This document shows positions 7,945-15,913 of a stretch of DNA of 64,000 nucleotides, in pieces; position 1 is the stretch's first letter; each line of letters opens with the position of its first letter. Source of the stretch: Paenibacillus gyeongsangnamensis (GTDB taxonomy: Bacteria > Bacillota > Bacilli > Paenibacillales > NBRC-103111); the NCBI RefSeq assembly GCF_027533625.1, contig NZ_JAQAGZ010000020.1:111072-175071 (forward strand), read 5' to 3'. Below the pieces are notes generated by a model. It was not told where the DNA came from and ran no database searches. It was given only the letters and a program-made list of their open reading frames with translations. The position numbers and the translations under genes were made by a program.

Positions 7945-8625
7945 ATGGATTTTTCATTCTTGCCGAAGTACTACCCGTTTTTTGTGGACGGAGCGAAGGT
8001 TACGCTCGTGCTGTCCGTCTTTACCGTCTTTTTTGGTGTTATTCTTGGAGTCCTTCTGGCGCTGATGCGCATGTCCCGGATTTCCATATTAAAGATTCTG
8101 GCTACGGCATACATTGAGTTCATCCGGGGGACGCCTCTTCTTGTGCAGCTGTATATCATTTATTACGGGCTTCCTAAGATCGGTATCACGTTTCCCGACG
8201 TTCCCGCCTTGGGCAGTGCGTTCCCGGATTTTATGGCGGGCGTGCTTACGCTCTCCATCAACAGTGCGGCGTACGTTGCCGAGACGTTCCGCGGAGGCAT
8301 TCAAGCCGTAGATAAGGGGCAGATGGAAGCTGCCCGTTCACTCGGTATGCCCCATGCGATGGCTATGCGCCATATCATTTTGCCGCAGGCTCTGCGCAAT
8401 GTGCTCCCCGCGCTTGGCAACGAATTTATCGTCGTAATCAAGGAATCTTCGATCGTTTCCATTATCGGGATCGGGGAGCTGATGTATAAAGCCGATACGG
8501 TCCGGGGGAACATTTTCCAGCCTTTTGAGCCGCTGATCTTGGCTGCGCTCATCTATTTTGTCATGACGTTTACGTTGTCCAAGCTGCTCGGCGTGGCGGA
8601 AAGGAGGATGAGGACCTCTGATTAA
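7945..8625 (+). CDS. tcyB: Amino-acid (probably cystine) ABC transporter permease
   Basis: A 226-aa polar-amino-acid permease of the HisM/HisQ type with about five membrane helices. The EAA loop that contacts the ATPase reads EAARSLGMPHAMAMRHIILPQA. The ATG at 7945 is preceded by AAGGAGGGG; a longer in-frame open stretch from 7882 overlaps the attenuator and is not likely to be translated. It lies between the binding protein and the ATPase, and its stop overlaps the ATPase start. Confidence 0.87.
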   Translation: MDFSFLPKYYPFFVDGAKVTLVLSVFTVFFGVILGVLLALMRMSRISILKILATAYIEFIRGTPLLVQLYIIYYGLPKIGITFPDVPALGSAFPDFMAGVLTLSINSAAYVAETFRGGIQAVDKGQMEAARSLGMPHAMAMRHIILPQALRNVLPALGNEFIVVIKESSIVSIIGIGELMYKADTVRGNIFQPFEPLILAALIYFVMTFTLSKLLGVAERRMRTSD

Positions 8626-9340
8626 AGTAACGGATTTGAAAAAATCGTTCGGCAAAAACGACGTGCTGACAGGGGTCGACATCGACATTGCCAAAGGCGA
8701 GGTCGTCGTCGTGATCGGCCCCAGCGGCTCCGGCAAGAGCACGTTTCTGCGCTGTCTGAACCTCCTGGAGCAGCCGACGGGCGGAGATATCTTCTTCGAG
8801 GGAGTGTCATTGACGAAGGGCAAGCAGGACATTAACAAGCTACGCATGCATATGGGGATGGTATTCCAGCAATTCAACCTGTTTCCGCATATGACGGTGA
8901 TCGATAATATTACGCTGGCTCCCCGTAAGCTGAAAAAAATGAGCGCGGACGAAGCCGAACGGATCGCAACCGGTCTGCTCAAGCGGATCGGGCTCGCTGA
9001 CAAAGCGAAGAGCTATCCGTCCCAGCTGTCCGGGGGGCAGAAGCAGCGGATCGCGATAGCGCGGGCGCTGGCTATGGCGCCGGCGGTGCTGCTGTTCGAC
9101 GAGCCGACGTCGGCGCTTGATCCGGAGATGGTCGGAGAGGTGCTGGATGTCATGAAGGAGCTGGCAGCCGAAGGCATGACGATGGTCGTCGTGACGCATG
9201 AGATGGGATTTGCCCGCGAGGTGGGCACCCGGCTGGTGTTTATGGACGGGGGTAAAATCGTCGAGCAGGGGAACCCTGTTGACGTGTTCGCCAATCCTCA
9301 GCATCCGCGGACGAAGGAGTTTTTGGGCAAGGTGCTGTAA
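8618..9340 (+). CDS. tcyC: Amino-acid (probably cystine) ABC transporter ATP-binding protein, likely CTG start
   Basis: A polar-amino-acid ABC ATPase (240 aa from the start chosen). It has Walker A GPSGSGKST, Q-loop FQQFNLFPHMT, signature LSGGQKQR, Walker B VLLFDEPTSALD and H-loop VTHEM. Homologues begin with a short strand before KKSFG (xIKVxxLKKSFG). In this sequence those residues are present only if translation starts at CTG 8618, which overlaps the permease stop and has AAGGAGG 10 nt upstream. The first conventional candidate, TTG at 8636, would remove that strand. A terminator follows. Confidence 0.85.
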   Translation: MIKVTDLKKSFGKNDVLTGVDIDIAKGEVVVVIGPSGSGKSTFLRCLNLLEQPTGGDIFFEGVSLTKGKQDINKLRMHMGMVFQQFNLFPHMTVIDNITLAPRKLKKMSADEAERIATGLLKRIGLADKAKSYPSQLSGGQKQRIAIARALAMAPAVLLFDEPTSALDPEMVGEVLDVMKELAAEGMTMVVVTHEMGFAREVGTRLVFMDGGKIVEQGNPVDVFANPQHPRTKEFLGKVL

Positions 9341-9385
9341 TACACTGGTGACCGGGGATGCGTAACGCTTCCTGCGCTCATGAAA

Positions 9386-9431
9386 GAAGCCCCCAAGCGG
9401 CATTCATTGCTGCTTGGAGGCTTCTTTGTTT
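9386..9431 (+). terminator. Intrinsic terminator of the ABC transporter operon
   Basis: GAAGCC-CCCAAGC pairs with GCTTGGAGGCTTC, followed by TTTGTTT. Confidence 0.7.
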
Positions 9432-9432
9432 A

Positions 9433-9532
9433 GTTGATAAGAATTTATAAGTTTTTCACAACTTATAGCTTCGCATCAACCTTGATAAACGCGCTGGTCC
9501 TTGTAAGACAAGGACCAGCGCGTTTATCCTGG
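9433..9532 (+). repeat. Dispersed palindromic repeat, copy 1
   Basis: A roughly 100-bp element made of two hairpins. The first has outer arms TTGAT/ATCAA with an inner ATAAGTT/AACTTAT. The second is a perfect 21-bp stem (9484-9504 with 9508-9528, loop AAG). Three more copies lie at 21521, 39811 (inverted) and 50944. It sits between convergent genes, so it may also terminate transcription from both sides. Confidence 0.85.
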
Positions 9533-9541
9533 CCTTAGGCG

Positions 9542-10711
9542 TCACTGTTGCAAGCTCCGTTCGAATTCGGCTCGAACGGCCTGCAGCTTCTCCGGATGCG
9601 CGAAGACGTCGTACGCCGTAAAGGCAAGCGCCTTGGCCCCGAGCAGCATGCCGCGGAAGGCCCGGTCCTGCATCGCCAAATCGCGAAATTCCTTCGTATG
9701 CAGCAGATGCTTCTCGTCAACGACCTTTACGTACGGATGGATCGCCGGGCAATGCCGGGAGACGTTCCCGAGATCGACGGAGCCGTGATCTTTGCCGATC
9801 TCAATCTTATCTTCCGGTATGCCGAGCTCTCCCAAATTTCGCGAAAACAAAGCGGAGAGTGTTTCGTTCGTTACCAGCTCGTCGTAGGAAAACTCGTAGT
9901 TGGAGGTTTTCAATGAGCAGCCGGTTTGGAGCGCGGCGCCTTCGGCGCAGCGCAGCACCTTCTGAACGAGCTCATCGGTATAAGGGCGGTTGCCGGATCG
10001 GATATAAAACTGGGCGGCTGCATATTCCGGAATGATGTTGGCCGCTTTGCCGCCTTCCGTGATGATGCCGTGAATTCGGGCATGGCTCTGCACCTGCTGG
10101 CGCAGCATGCCGATCGATTGAAACAGCAGCAGCACAGCGTCGAGCGCATTGACGCCTTCGTATGGTGTGGCTGCGGCATGAGCGGCCTTGCCGAAATACT
10201 CGAATTGGATCGCATCCATGGCAAGGGATTGACCGGACTTCTCGTAAGTATGGTAAGGATGGGCCATCAGCGCAAAGTCCACATCGTCGAATAAGCCTTC
10301 GGCGGACATAGGCACCTTGGCGCCTTTCGTTTCCTCGGCCGGCGTGCCGTATACCCGAATCGTTCCGCCGATTTCGTCGACGACGGCTTTAAGGCCGACG
10401 GCGGCCGCGAGGCTCATTACGCAAATCAGATGATGGCCGCAGGCATGGCCCAGGTCGGGGAGAGCATCGTATTCGCATAAAAAAGCGACGGTCGGACCCG
10501 GCTTAGCCGCGGAATACCTTCCGATAAAGGCAGTGGGAAGGCCAAGCACGGGAGATTCTACCGCAAACCCGAATTCCTTCAACGCTTCCATCAGCTTCGC
10601 TGAAGCGATAAATTCCTCATGTCCCAGCTCCGGATGTTCTCCGATATACCGGGATAGCGCGGTAAATTGCTCCGCATGCCGTTCGATGACGGCTTCGATT
10701 TGCTGCTTCAT
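9542..10711 (-). CDS. M20 family metallopeptidase / amidohydrolase
   Basis: A 389-aa M20D-type enzyme. Metal ligands are visible in HACGHHLIC (His-Cys-Gly-His-His, residues about 91-99) and in GTPAEE, the acid/base Glu pair. The lid or dimerisation domain follows (YFGKAAHAAATPYEGVNALD), then the C-terminal histidine region. Relatives cleave N-acyl or aminobenzoyl-glutamate-type amide bonds; the actual substrate is unknown. The start at 10711 was chosen because GAAGGAGAG lies just upstream on the minus strand; an in-frame ATG at 10780 has no ribosome site. Monocistronic. Confidence 0.82.
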   Translation of the reverse strand: MKQQIEAVIERHAEQFTALSRYIGEHPELGHEEFIASAKLMEALKEFGFAVESPVLGLPTAFIGRYSAAKPGPTVAFLCEYDALPDLGHACGHHLICVMSLAAAVGLKAVVDEIGGTIRVYGTPAEETKGAKVPMSAEGLFDDVDFALMAHPYHTYEKSGQSLAMDAIQFEYFGKAAHAAATPYEGVNALDAVLLLFQSIGMLRQQVQSHARIHGIITEGGKAANIIPEYAAAQFYIRSGNRPYTDELVQKVLRCAEGAALQTGCSLKTSNYEFSYDELVTNETLSALFSRNLGELGIPEDKIEIGKDHGSVDLGNVSRHCPAIHPYVKVVDEKHLLHTKEFRDLAMQDRAFRGMLLGAKALAFTAYDVFAHPEKLQAVRAEFERSLQQ

Positions 10712-10776
10712 TCCTTGTTCTCTCCTTCGTCCTAGCTCCAATGCAATCTCAATTATAATGGTTTTCGGGCAGACAT

Positions 10777-10799
10777 ACAAAAACCCCGCTGAACGGGGG
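10777..10799 (-). terminator. Intrinsic terminator (minus strand) after the small 59-aa gene
   Basis: Read leftward: CCCCG-TTCAG-CGGGG followed by TTTTTG, 33 bp past the stop of the gene at 10832-11011. Confidence 0.65.
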
Positions 10800-10831
10800 A
10801 TGCCGATCAGCGAGGCAGTCGTTAATACCAG

Positions 10832-11011
10832 TTATTGAATGTTTCGTCTGGGGTCGATAATTTGTTCATCCAACTGCTTCTTAATCTTATGCATGGCTTC
10901 GACTTCCAGCTTGTGATTATCACGGAAACGAACACCTGTTAAAGCTAAGGCTTCATTCAAGGTCAACTCAACAGAGATCTTCTTCTCTTGCGGTTGTTGT
11001 TCATAACCCAT
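10832..11011 (-). CDS. Small conserved-looking protein of unknown function
   Basis: A 59-aa, charged, soluble protein (starts MGYEQQPQEKK; core ISVELTLNEALALTG) with a predicted helical second half rich in Lys and Glu. I do not recognise a named family. The ATG at 11011 has AAGGAG upstream on the minus strand, a good sigma-A promoter lies at 11119-11147, and a terminator follows. All of this indicates a genuine short gene with its own transcription unit. Confidence 0.65.
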   Translation of the reverse strand: MGYEQQPQEKKISVELTLNEALALTGVRFRDNHKLEVEAMHKIKKQLDEQIIDPRRNIQ

Positions 11012-11118
11012 AACGCATCGCTCCTTAAAAAAATAGTTTGCCTGGTATGAATGCAAGCGGATACAAGGCCGTTAAAAAAGTGCGATATTTGCGAAAACCC
11101 TTGATTTGCCTCGCTTTT

Positions 11119-11147
11119 AATATAACACATCATGTTAACTATTTCAA
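11119..11147 (-). promoter_or_regulatory. Promoter of the 59-aa gene
   Basis: On the minus strand: TTGAAA (11147-11142), a 17-bp spacer, TATATT (11124-11119). Confidence 0.6.
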
Positions 11148-11294
11148 GGGCTGACGAGGATAAATGCGCGGATTTCTGATCAATAATCAATCTGTGGCAA
11201 ACGCTTCTTGAATCTCAAGCGGAGCTTTACGGCGTTGCCGCAGCGGCGGAAATAAAAAGAGGCTCCGGCCGCACCGCAGTCTCCCGATTTATTT

Positions 11295-11465
11295 TTATTT
11301 ATCCTCAAGCCGTTTTTTTTGGATGGTAACGATCAGGCGGTCAATTCTTTGGCTTAATTCCACAACCTTGGGATCGATAAAGCTGCCCGTTTCTTCCACG
11401 AGCAAGTACAGCTTGTGCTGCATCAGCTCCAAATTTTGCTTCCAATCGACTTCTTCCATCCTCAT
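11295..11465 (-). CDS. Spo0E-family aspartyl-phosphate phosphatase
   Basis: A 56-aa two-helix protein. The family signature LxxLVxxTGxxxDxxVxxLSQxxDxLI is met by YLLVEETGSFIDPK followed by VVELSQRIDRLI; the usual SQELD core reads SQRID here. Spo0E-type proteins dephosphorylate Spo0A~P and so delay sporulation. The start is either ATG 11465 (weak GGGG upstream) or ATG 11459. The gap 11012-11294 holds only the promoter of the leftward 59-aa gene and no further gene that I can support. Confidence 0.8.
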   Translation of the reverse strand: MRMEEVDWKQNLELMQHKLYLLVEETGSFIDPKVVELSQRIDRLIVTIQKKRLEDK

Positions 11466-11643
11466 GACCCCAATTCATATCAACATTATTATGCTTGACA
11501 TCGAGCTATTATAATACGGACTTGCAATGAAATATGTAAATCGGTGTCGATGATAATATTAATTTTTTATGACAGAAGATGGGGAATACGCATAAAGCCG
11601 GCTCATCTAGGAAAACTTAAACGGCATGGGAGGTGAACGCAGC

Positions 11644-11790
11644 ATGGATCACGAAAAAGCGCAATCGAAAAACAATCCGAATTACAAGGAACATAAGTTC
11701 ACGGAGGAAGAGGCGGTCATGCATGCCGATAAAGCAGGCGATTTCCCGCCGAATCTGAACGAAATACCGAAGGAGACCAACCCGCAGTAA
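11644..11790 (+). CDS. Short hydrophilic protein of unknown function
   Basis: A 48-aa, very charged protein (starts MDHEKAQSKNNPNYKEHK; ends IPKETNPQ), probably disordered. It has an excellent ribosome site (GGGAGGTGA, 8 nt before ATG) and a terminator 45 bp after the stop, so I consider it a true small gene. Similar tiny hydrophilic proteins are common in Paenibacillus, but I cannot name a family. Confidence 0.6.
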   Translation: MDHEKAQSKNNPNYKEHKFTEEEAVMHADKAGDFPPNLNEIPKETNPQ

Positions 11791-11833
11791 ATTTTCGAGG
11801 TGCAGCAGCGCAGAAAAGAACCATAAGGAGATC

Positions 11834-11863
11834 GGCCGCCATGAACGTTCATGGGGGCTTTTT
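11834..11863 (+). terminator. Intrinsic terminator after the 48-aa gene
   Basis: GCCgCCATGAAC pairs with GTTCATGGgGGC, followed by TTTTT. Confidence 0.7.
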
Positions 11864-11965
11864 GCCGTGCTCGGATATTGCATTCCGGGGCTCGATATTT
11901 CCGGTAATTCATGGTACCATTCGGATGGCGGTACTTGATCCTAATGCGTAAGGAGCAGGCTAGAT

Positions 11966-13738
11966 TTGAACAAGAACTTATGGATTTCTTCTTTATTACT
12001 GCTAACCTTGGCCGGCGGCAGGACGGCTTCGGCCGACATTACGGGAGCGACTGTCACGCTGGAGCTGGCTGATGGGCAGAAACAGGCTAAAGTCAACGGT
12101 CAGCCGGAGGCCTTGGAGACGCCGGGAGTTATCGTTGACGGCAGCTTCTATGTTCCTCTCGCTTGGGTGAGCGAGAAGCTTGGGCTGAAGGCGGTATGGC
12201 ATGCGGACCGGCAAACAGCCGGCTTAAAGGCGCCGAAGGCTTACCTCGAATGGGACCTTGGCCTGGACCGGGCCACCATCAACGGTGCTGCCGCGCCCTT
12301 ATCGGAATCGGCGATGATTGCGGACGGACGGTTTCTGGTGAAGCTGAGCCGCCTTGCACCTTATTTGAACGTGGAGTTTACCTACGAGGCGGAGCAGAGG
12401 GCGGTGAGGATCCGCTCGGTATCACCTACAGGCTCGCTTTATAAAGAATCGAACTATCCGGGGGATCAGGAGCCCAATTCGCGGCCGGTGGCGAGGTTTA
12501 TGCCGGACAAGCCGTCTTACCGTGTCGGGGAACCTGTCCATTTGATCGACCTGAGCTACGATCCGAATGCGGAGGGCTTGCCGGATTACGAATGGAGCGG
12601 CAAGCAGGAAGCCTACTTTACACCGGGTACTTATGAGGTGACGCTCCGCGTAAAAGACGGCCATGGTGCGGTCAGCGATCCCTACACACGTACGATTACA
12701 GTGCGGCCTGAACCTTACCTTACTCAGGCGGAATACCCGTGGTACTTCGCGGGAACGGGCGAACTCATTCCCGATCCGGCTGGCCGCATGGGAGCGAAGT
12801 GGGAGCAGGCGTCGCAGCTGCAGGCGGCCATTCGTCAGCCGGAGGACCGAAGGCTGGTCGTCGGCGCGGACGGGAAGCGGATCACGTCGAACGGCATGGT
12901 CTACCGCGACCGTCTGCAGGGTAAGGCGAGGTTATACGGTTATGCGGTGAACGGCATGGGCGAACGGACGAGGTGGGGAATCGCGGTAACGAATCCTTCA
13001 CCTGAGCGTTCGATCAAGGTGACGGTGACAAGAGAAGGCAAGCTGGCTCCGTCGCTGTTCGCACAATCATCGGCGGCTCAAGCCGGCGGGGATTATTTGA
13101 ATGACCGCGGCGAGGGGCGAGCTCTGGAGGTGCCTGCAGGCGCAACCGTATGGCTCAGCTTCGATGTGCTGGAGCCCGGCCAAGGAACCGCCATCCTGGC
13201 GGATGTAACGGCAAGCGGAGAGGCCGTTTATGTATTCGGTTCGGTGAAGCCCGATGAAGCGGCGGAGGCTCTCGCCGCCGGACCGGTCGCGGCTGAAGCC
13301 GGTTCCGTCAGAGGGACGTACGTTTCGGCCGATCACGTCTGGGAGGCGGCGGCAGGCGAAGATGTTTTCCGGGAGCTGAAGAAATGGAGTATCGGGGGAA
13401 CAGGAACTCTGGAGCCGCGGGTTGCGGGCAAGGACGGACTCAGCGGCGAAGCGAAGAGCGCGGCATCCGCCAAAGGCAGCGTGTATAAGCTGAGGCTTAA
13501 CCATCCGCGGGCGGCCGCGGTAGCCCTCCGGGCAGTGAACGGGGTATTCTACGGAACCGTGAAGGTGAACGGCGTGCTGATGACACCGCCAACCGGAGGT
13601 TTGACGCCGAAGGACGGCTTCTGGCTTCTCACCCGGACGACGGGGAAGGAAGAACGTCTGGACATGGAATATACCCCTGCGCCCGGGTCTGCGGAGAACG
13701 TGGAATGGTTGTTCTACCCGCTGGGCGATTTGAAATAG
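11966..13738 (+). CDS. Secreted copper-amine-oxidase stalk / PKD-domain protein, paralogue 1
   Basis: A 590-aa exported protein. The signal peptide covers residues 1-24. Two copper-amine-oxidase N-terminal (stalk) units follow (GVIVDGSFYVPLAWVSEKLG and MIADGRFLVKLSRLAPYL), then a PKD-like domain (about residues 170-250, VARFMPDKPSYRVGEPVHLID). A 300-residue C-terminal part contains YGYAVNGMGERTRWGIAVTN. No membrane anchor, sortase motif or catalytic motif is evident, so it is probably a cell-surface or matrix protein. The start is TTG with AAGGAG upstream. It is directly followed, 22 bp later, by a paralogue of exactly the same length, implying tandem duplication and co-transcription. Confidence 0.75.
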   Translation: MNKNLWISSLLLLTLAGGRTASADITGATVTLELADGQKQAKVNGQPEALETPGVIVDGSFYVPLAWVSEKLGLKAVWHADRQTAGLKAPKAYLEWDLGLDRATINGAAAPLSESAMIADGRFLVKLSRLAPYLNVEFTYEAEQRAVRIRSVSPTGSLYKESNYPGDQEPNSRPVARFMPDKPSYRVGEPVHLIDLSYDPNAEGLPDYEWSGKQEAYFTPGTYEVTLRVKDGHGAVSDPYTRTITVRPEPYLTQAEYPWYFAGTGELIPDPAGRMGAKWEQASQLQAAIRQPEDRRLVVGADGKRITSNGMVYRDRLQGKARLYGYAVNGMGERTRWGIAVTNPSPERSIKVTVTREGKLAPSLFAQSSAAQAGGDYLNDRGEGRALEVPAGATVWLSFDVLEPGQGTAILADVTASGEAVYVFGSVKPDEAAEALAAGPVAAEAGSVRGTYVSADHVWEAAAGEDVFRELKKWSIGGTGTLEPRVAGKDGLSGEAKSAASAKGSVYKLRLNHPRAAAVALRAVNGVFYGTVKVNGVLMTPPTGGLTPKDGFWLLTRTTGKEERLDMEYTPAPGSAENVEWLFYPLGDLK

Positions 13739-13760
13739 CAGGAGAGGACAAGGCGTACAT

Positions 13761-15533
13761 ATGAATAAAAGGTTGACGAAATGGTTTATCCTGGCATCCG
13801 TCCTGGGCGTGCTCGGCCATTCAACGGGTTCGTCCGCCGCGGCGGCTGCGGAAGCGCCCAAGGAAACGGAGCTGATGCTGTATTTCAATCAGCAGGACGC
13901 TTATTTGAACGGCAGCGAGATCAAGCTTGAAGCAGCTCCGCTTCGCAAGGACGGCAAAGCTTATCTTCCTGCGGCGGAGCTCGGGAGACTGCTCGGCTTC
14001 CCAGTCCGCTGGGACGAGGTGAAGCGGGCGGTACAGGTGACGGCGCCCGCCGCTTTTTTGGAATTCAATATTCCGCAGAACAAGGTTTATGTGAACGGCG
14101 CTTCGACGCCATGGAATCAGGCAGCTCTGCTGTGGAACGATCGCCTGTATATCGATAGTGAATGGCTGAACCGGTTTGCGGGATATAAAATCCGGCTCGA
14201 CGAGAAACGCGGGGTTATCGAGCTGAGGTATTTACAGGCGCCGGACGGAGGCTTATTCCGTAACGATACGCTTCCGAATATGAAGCCGATAGCCAAATTC
14301 GCCTTGGACAAGCCGGTATATAAGCTCGGAGAACCGATCCGCTATACGGATCTGAGCTACTCTCCGGATGGAGACGCCATTACGGGAAGGGAATGGACCG
14401 GCAACGCCGAAGCCATCTTCACGCCGGGATTATATAAGGTCACGCTGCAGGTGAAGGACAGCCGGGGCAATGTCAGCGAGCCGTTCTCCACCAACGTCGA
14501 AGTATCGGACGAGAAGCTGTGGGACCCGTTCGAGTATCACGTGGCTCACGATCCGGTCGGAACCTACGTAAAGGAAGAAGAAGCGGTTTTGCGTAAATAC
14601 CTGCGCGGGCTGCCGCAGTTGAAGAAGCAGGAGACCCGGCCCGAGGATCGGTCCCTGATTGTCAGCGACAGCCCGGAATCGTTTAAGGAGAAAGGTTTTC
14701 TTTATCAAGAGAAGGTCAACGGCAAGGCTCGGCTGTATGCCGATCATGTGAATGATACGGTCCGTAAGATGAAGCTGGGCATCGTTGTCCGGAATCCGTC
14801 TCCCGACAAGACCGTTACCATTAAGACAACGCGTAAAGGGGAAGTATATCCTTCCATTTACGCCAATTTGATCGGTAACGAGGCGACAATCGAGTTTCTT
14901 CAAGGCGACCCAGTCAAGACGGCGGAAACGATGACGCTGCGTCCCTATGAAACGGCCTACTACCGGACGATGCCGGATTTCTACCCAGGCCAGGGCATGA
15001 ATGTGATTTATGACGTGGAAACCGATGGGGATGCTTACTTCTCGTTCGCGGCCATGGAGCAAGGGGACGGTTTGGACAGCCTGCCGATGTATCCGCAACT
15101 GCCGTACAGCGGCAACGTTCGCGGCACGTTCAGCGTCTCCGATATCGTCTGGAACATCGACGCTTCGGGAGTCAAGAAGCCGTCGAGCTTTGCCATCGGG
15201 GACGGAACGAGCGACTCGTTCGTCACCGGCAAAGACTTCTTCAAGAATGAAGCATCGTTAAACCTGGGCAATTACGGCGTGGAGTACCGGATTCATCTCG
15301 ACCACCCGCCGAAGATGGCCGTCCTGCTGCTTCCGAGAGGCGGAGTCTTCAAGGGCCCCTTCCTGGTGGACGGACGGATCGTGCAAACCCCTCCATCCGG
15401 CGTTATGATGGATTACCAGGGCTACACGATTCTCGCGCGGACCGAGGGGAACGAAGCCGGGGTGGACATCGCCTTTTCGCCGGCCGCTGGCTCGGCGTTC
15501 CCGGTAGATGTTATTTTATATCCGCTTCCGTAA
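13761..15533 (+). CDS. Secreted copper-amine-oxidase stalk / PKD-domain protein, paralogue 2
   Basis: A 590-aa exported paralogue of the preceding gene with the same order: signal peptide (residues about 1-28), two stalk units (GKAYLPAAELGRLLGFPVRW, LYIDSEWLNRFAGYKI), PKD-like domain (IAKFALDKPVYKLGEPIRYTD) and a long C-terminal region. Matching landmarks are PEDRSLIV against PEDRRLVV, KARLYADHVNDTVRKMKLGI against KARLYGYAVNGMGERTRWGI, and VRGTFSVSDIVWNID against VRGTYVSADHVWEA. The two are strongly diverged, so the duplication is old. Function is unknown; a structural surface role is inference. A terminator follows. Confidence 0.75.
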   Translation: MNKRLTKWFILASVLGVLGHSTGSSAAAAAEAPKETELMLYFNQQDAYLNGSEIKLEAAPLRKDGKAYLPAAELGRLLGFPVRWDEVKRAVQVTAPAAFLEFNIPQNKVYVNGASTPWNQAALLWNDRLYIDSEWLNRFAGYKIRLDEKRGVIELRYLQAPDGGLFRNDTLPNMKPIAKFALDKPVYKLGEPIRYTDLSYSPDGDAITGREWTGNAEAIFTPGLYKVTLQVKDSRGNVSEPFSTNVEVSDEKLWDPFEYHVAHDPVGTYVKEEEAVLRKYLRGLPQLKKQETRPEDRSLIVSDSPESFKEKGFLYQEKVNGKARLYADHVNDTVRKMKLGIVVRNPSPDKTVTIKTTRKGEVYPSIYANLIGNEATIEFLQGDPVKTAETMTLRPYETAYYRTMPDFYPGQGMNVIYDVETDGDAYFSFAAMEQGDGLDSLPMYPQLPYSGNVRGTFSVSDIVWNIDASGVKKPSSFAIGDGTSDSFVTGKDFFKNEASLNLGNYGVEYRIHLDHPPKMAVLLLPRGGVFKGPFLVDGRIVQTPPSGVMMDYQGYTILARTEGNEAGVDIAFSPAAGSAFPVDVILYPLP

Positions 15534-15552
15534 GGATCGGGTAACGAAGAAG

Positions 15553-15583
15553 AGAGCAGCTGTTGGAGGCGGCTGCTCTTTTT
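15553..15583 (+). terminator. Intrinsic terminator after the stalk-protein pair
   Basis: AGAGCAGC pairs with GCTGCTCT, followed by TTTTT. Confidence 0.75.
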
Positions 15584-15596
15584 GGTCACGGCAATG

Positions 15597-15770
15597 TCAC
15601 GATTGAACCGCATCGCCGTTATGGCCTTGGACCAAGGTAACGATCTCTTCGTTCGTTTCGGCGGGCAACCGGGTCTTGAAATACCCGATGACGGCCTCCA
15701 CCGCTTGATCGGCCTGCCCTTCCGTGATCCCGGCCTGATCCGAAACCAATTTCACCAATTGATGCTTCAT
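15597..15770 (-). CDS. Small helical protein of unknown function
   Basis: A 57-aa protein (starts MKHQLVKLVSDQAGITEGQA) that reads as two or three helices with an ADQAVEAVIGYFKTRLP segment. The pattern resembles short DUF2780/DUF2267-like helical modules, but the match is too loose to name. ATG 15770 is chosen; AGGAG lies 11 nt upstream. A GTG at 15782 abuts that site and is less likely. It sits alone between a convergent terminator and a divergent ABC ATPase. Confidence 0.55.
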   Translation of the reverse strand: MKHQLVKLVSDQAGITEGQADQAVEAVIGYFKTRLPAETNEEIVTLVQGHNGDAVQS

Positions 15771-15913
15771 CGCTAGATTCACTCCTGTCGCGGGACGAAT
15801 TATTTCGGTACATAGGATGTGCGCAAATTGTGGTTTTTATGTGGCGGGACATGGTATAGTAAAGAGCAAGTACGGGGAACCCTGCACAGACGAAGCAAAG
15901 GAGAATCGAACGG

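Noticed and set aside
9433..9532. CRISPR-like interpretation of the repeated hairpins
   Set aside because: Copies are dispersed tens of kilobases apart, not regularly spaced with unique spacers, and no cas gene is present.
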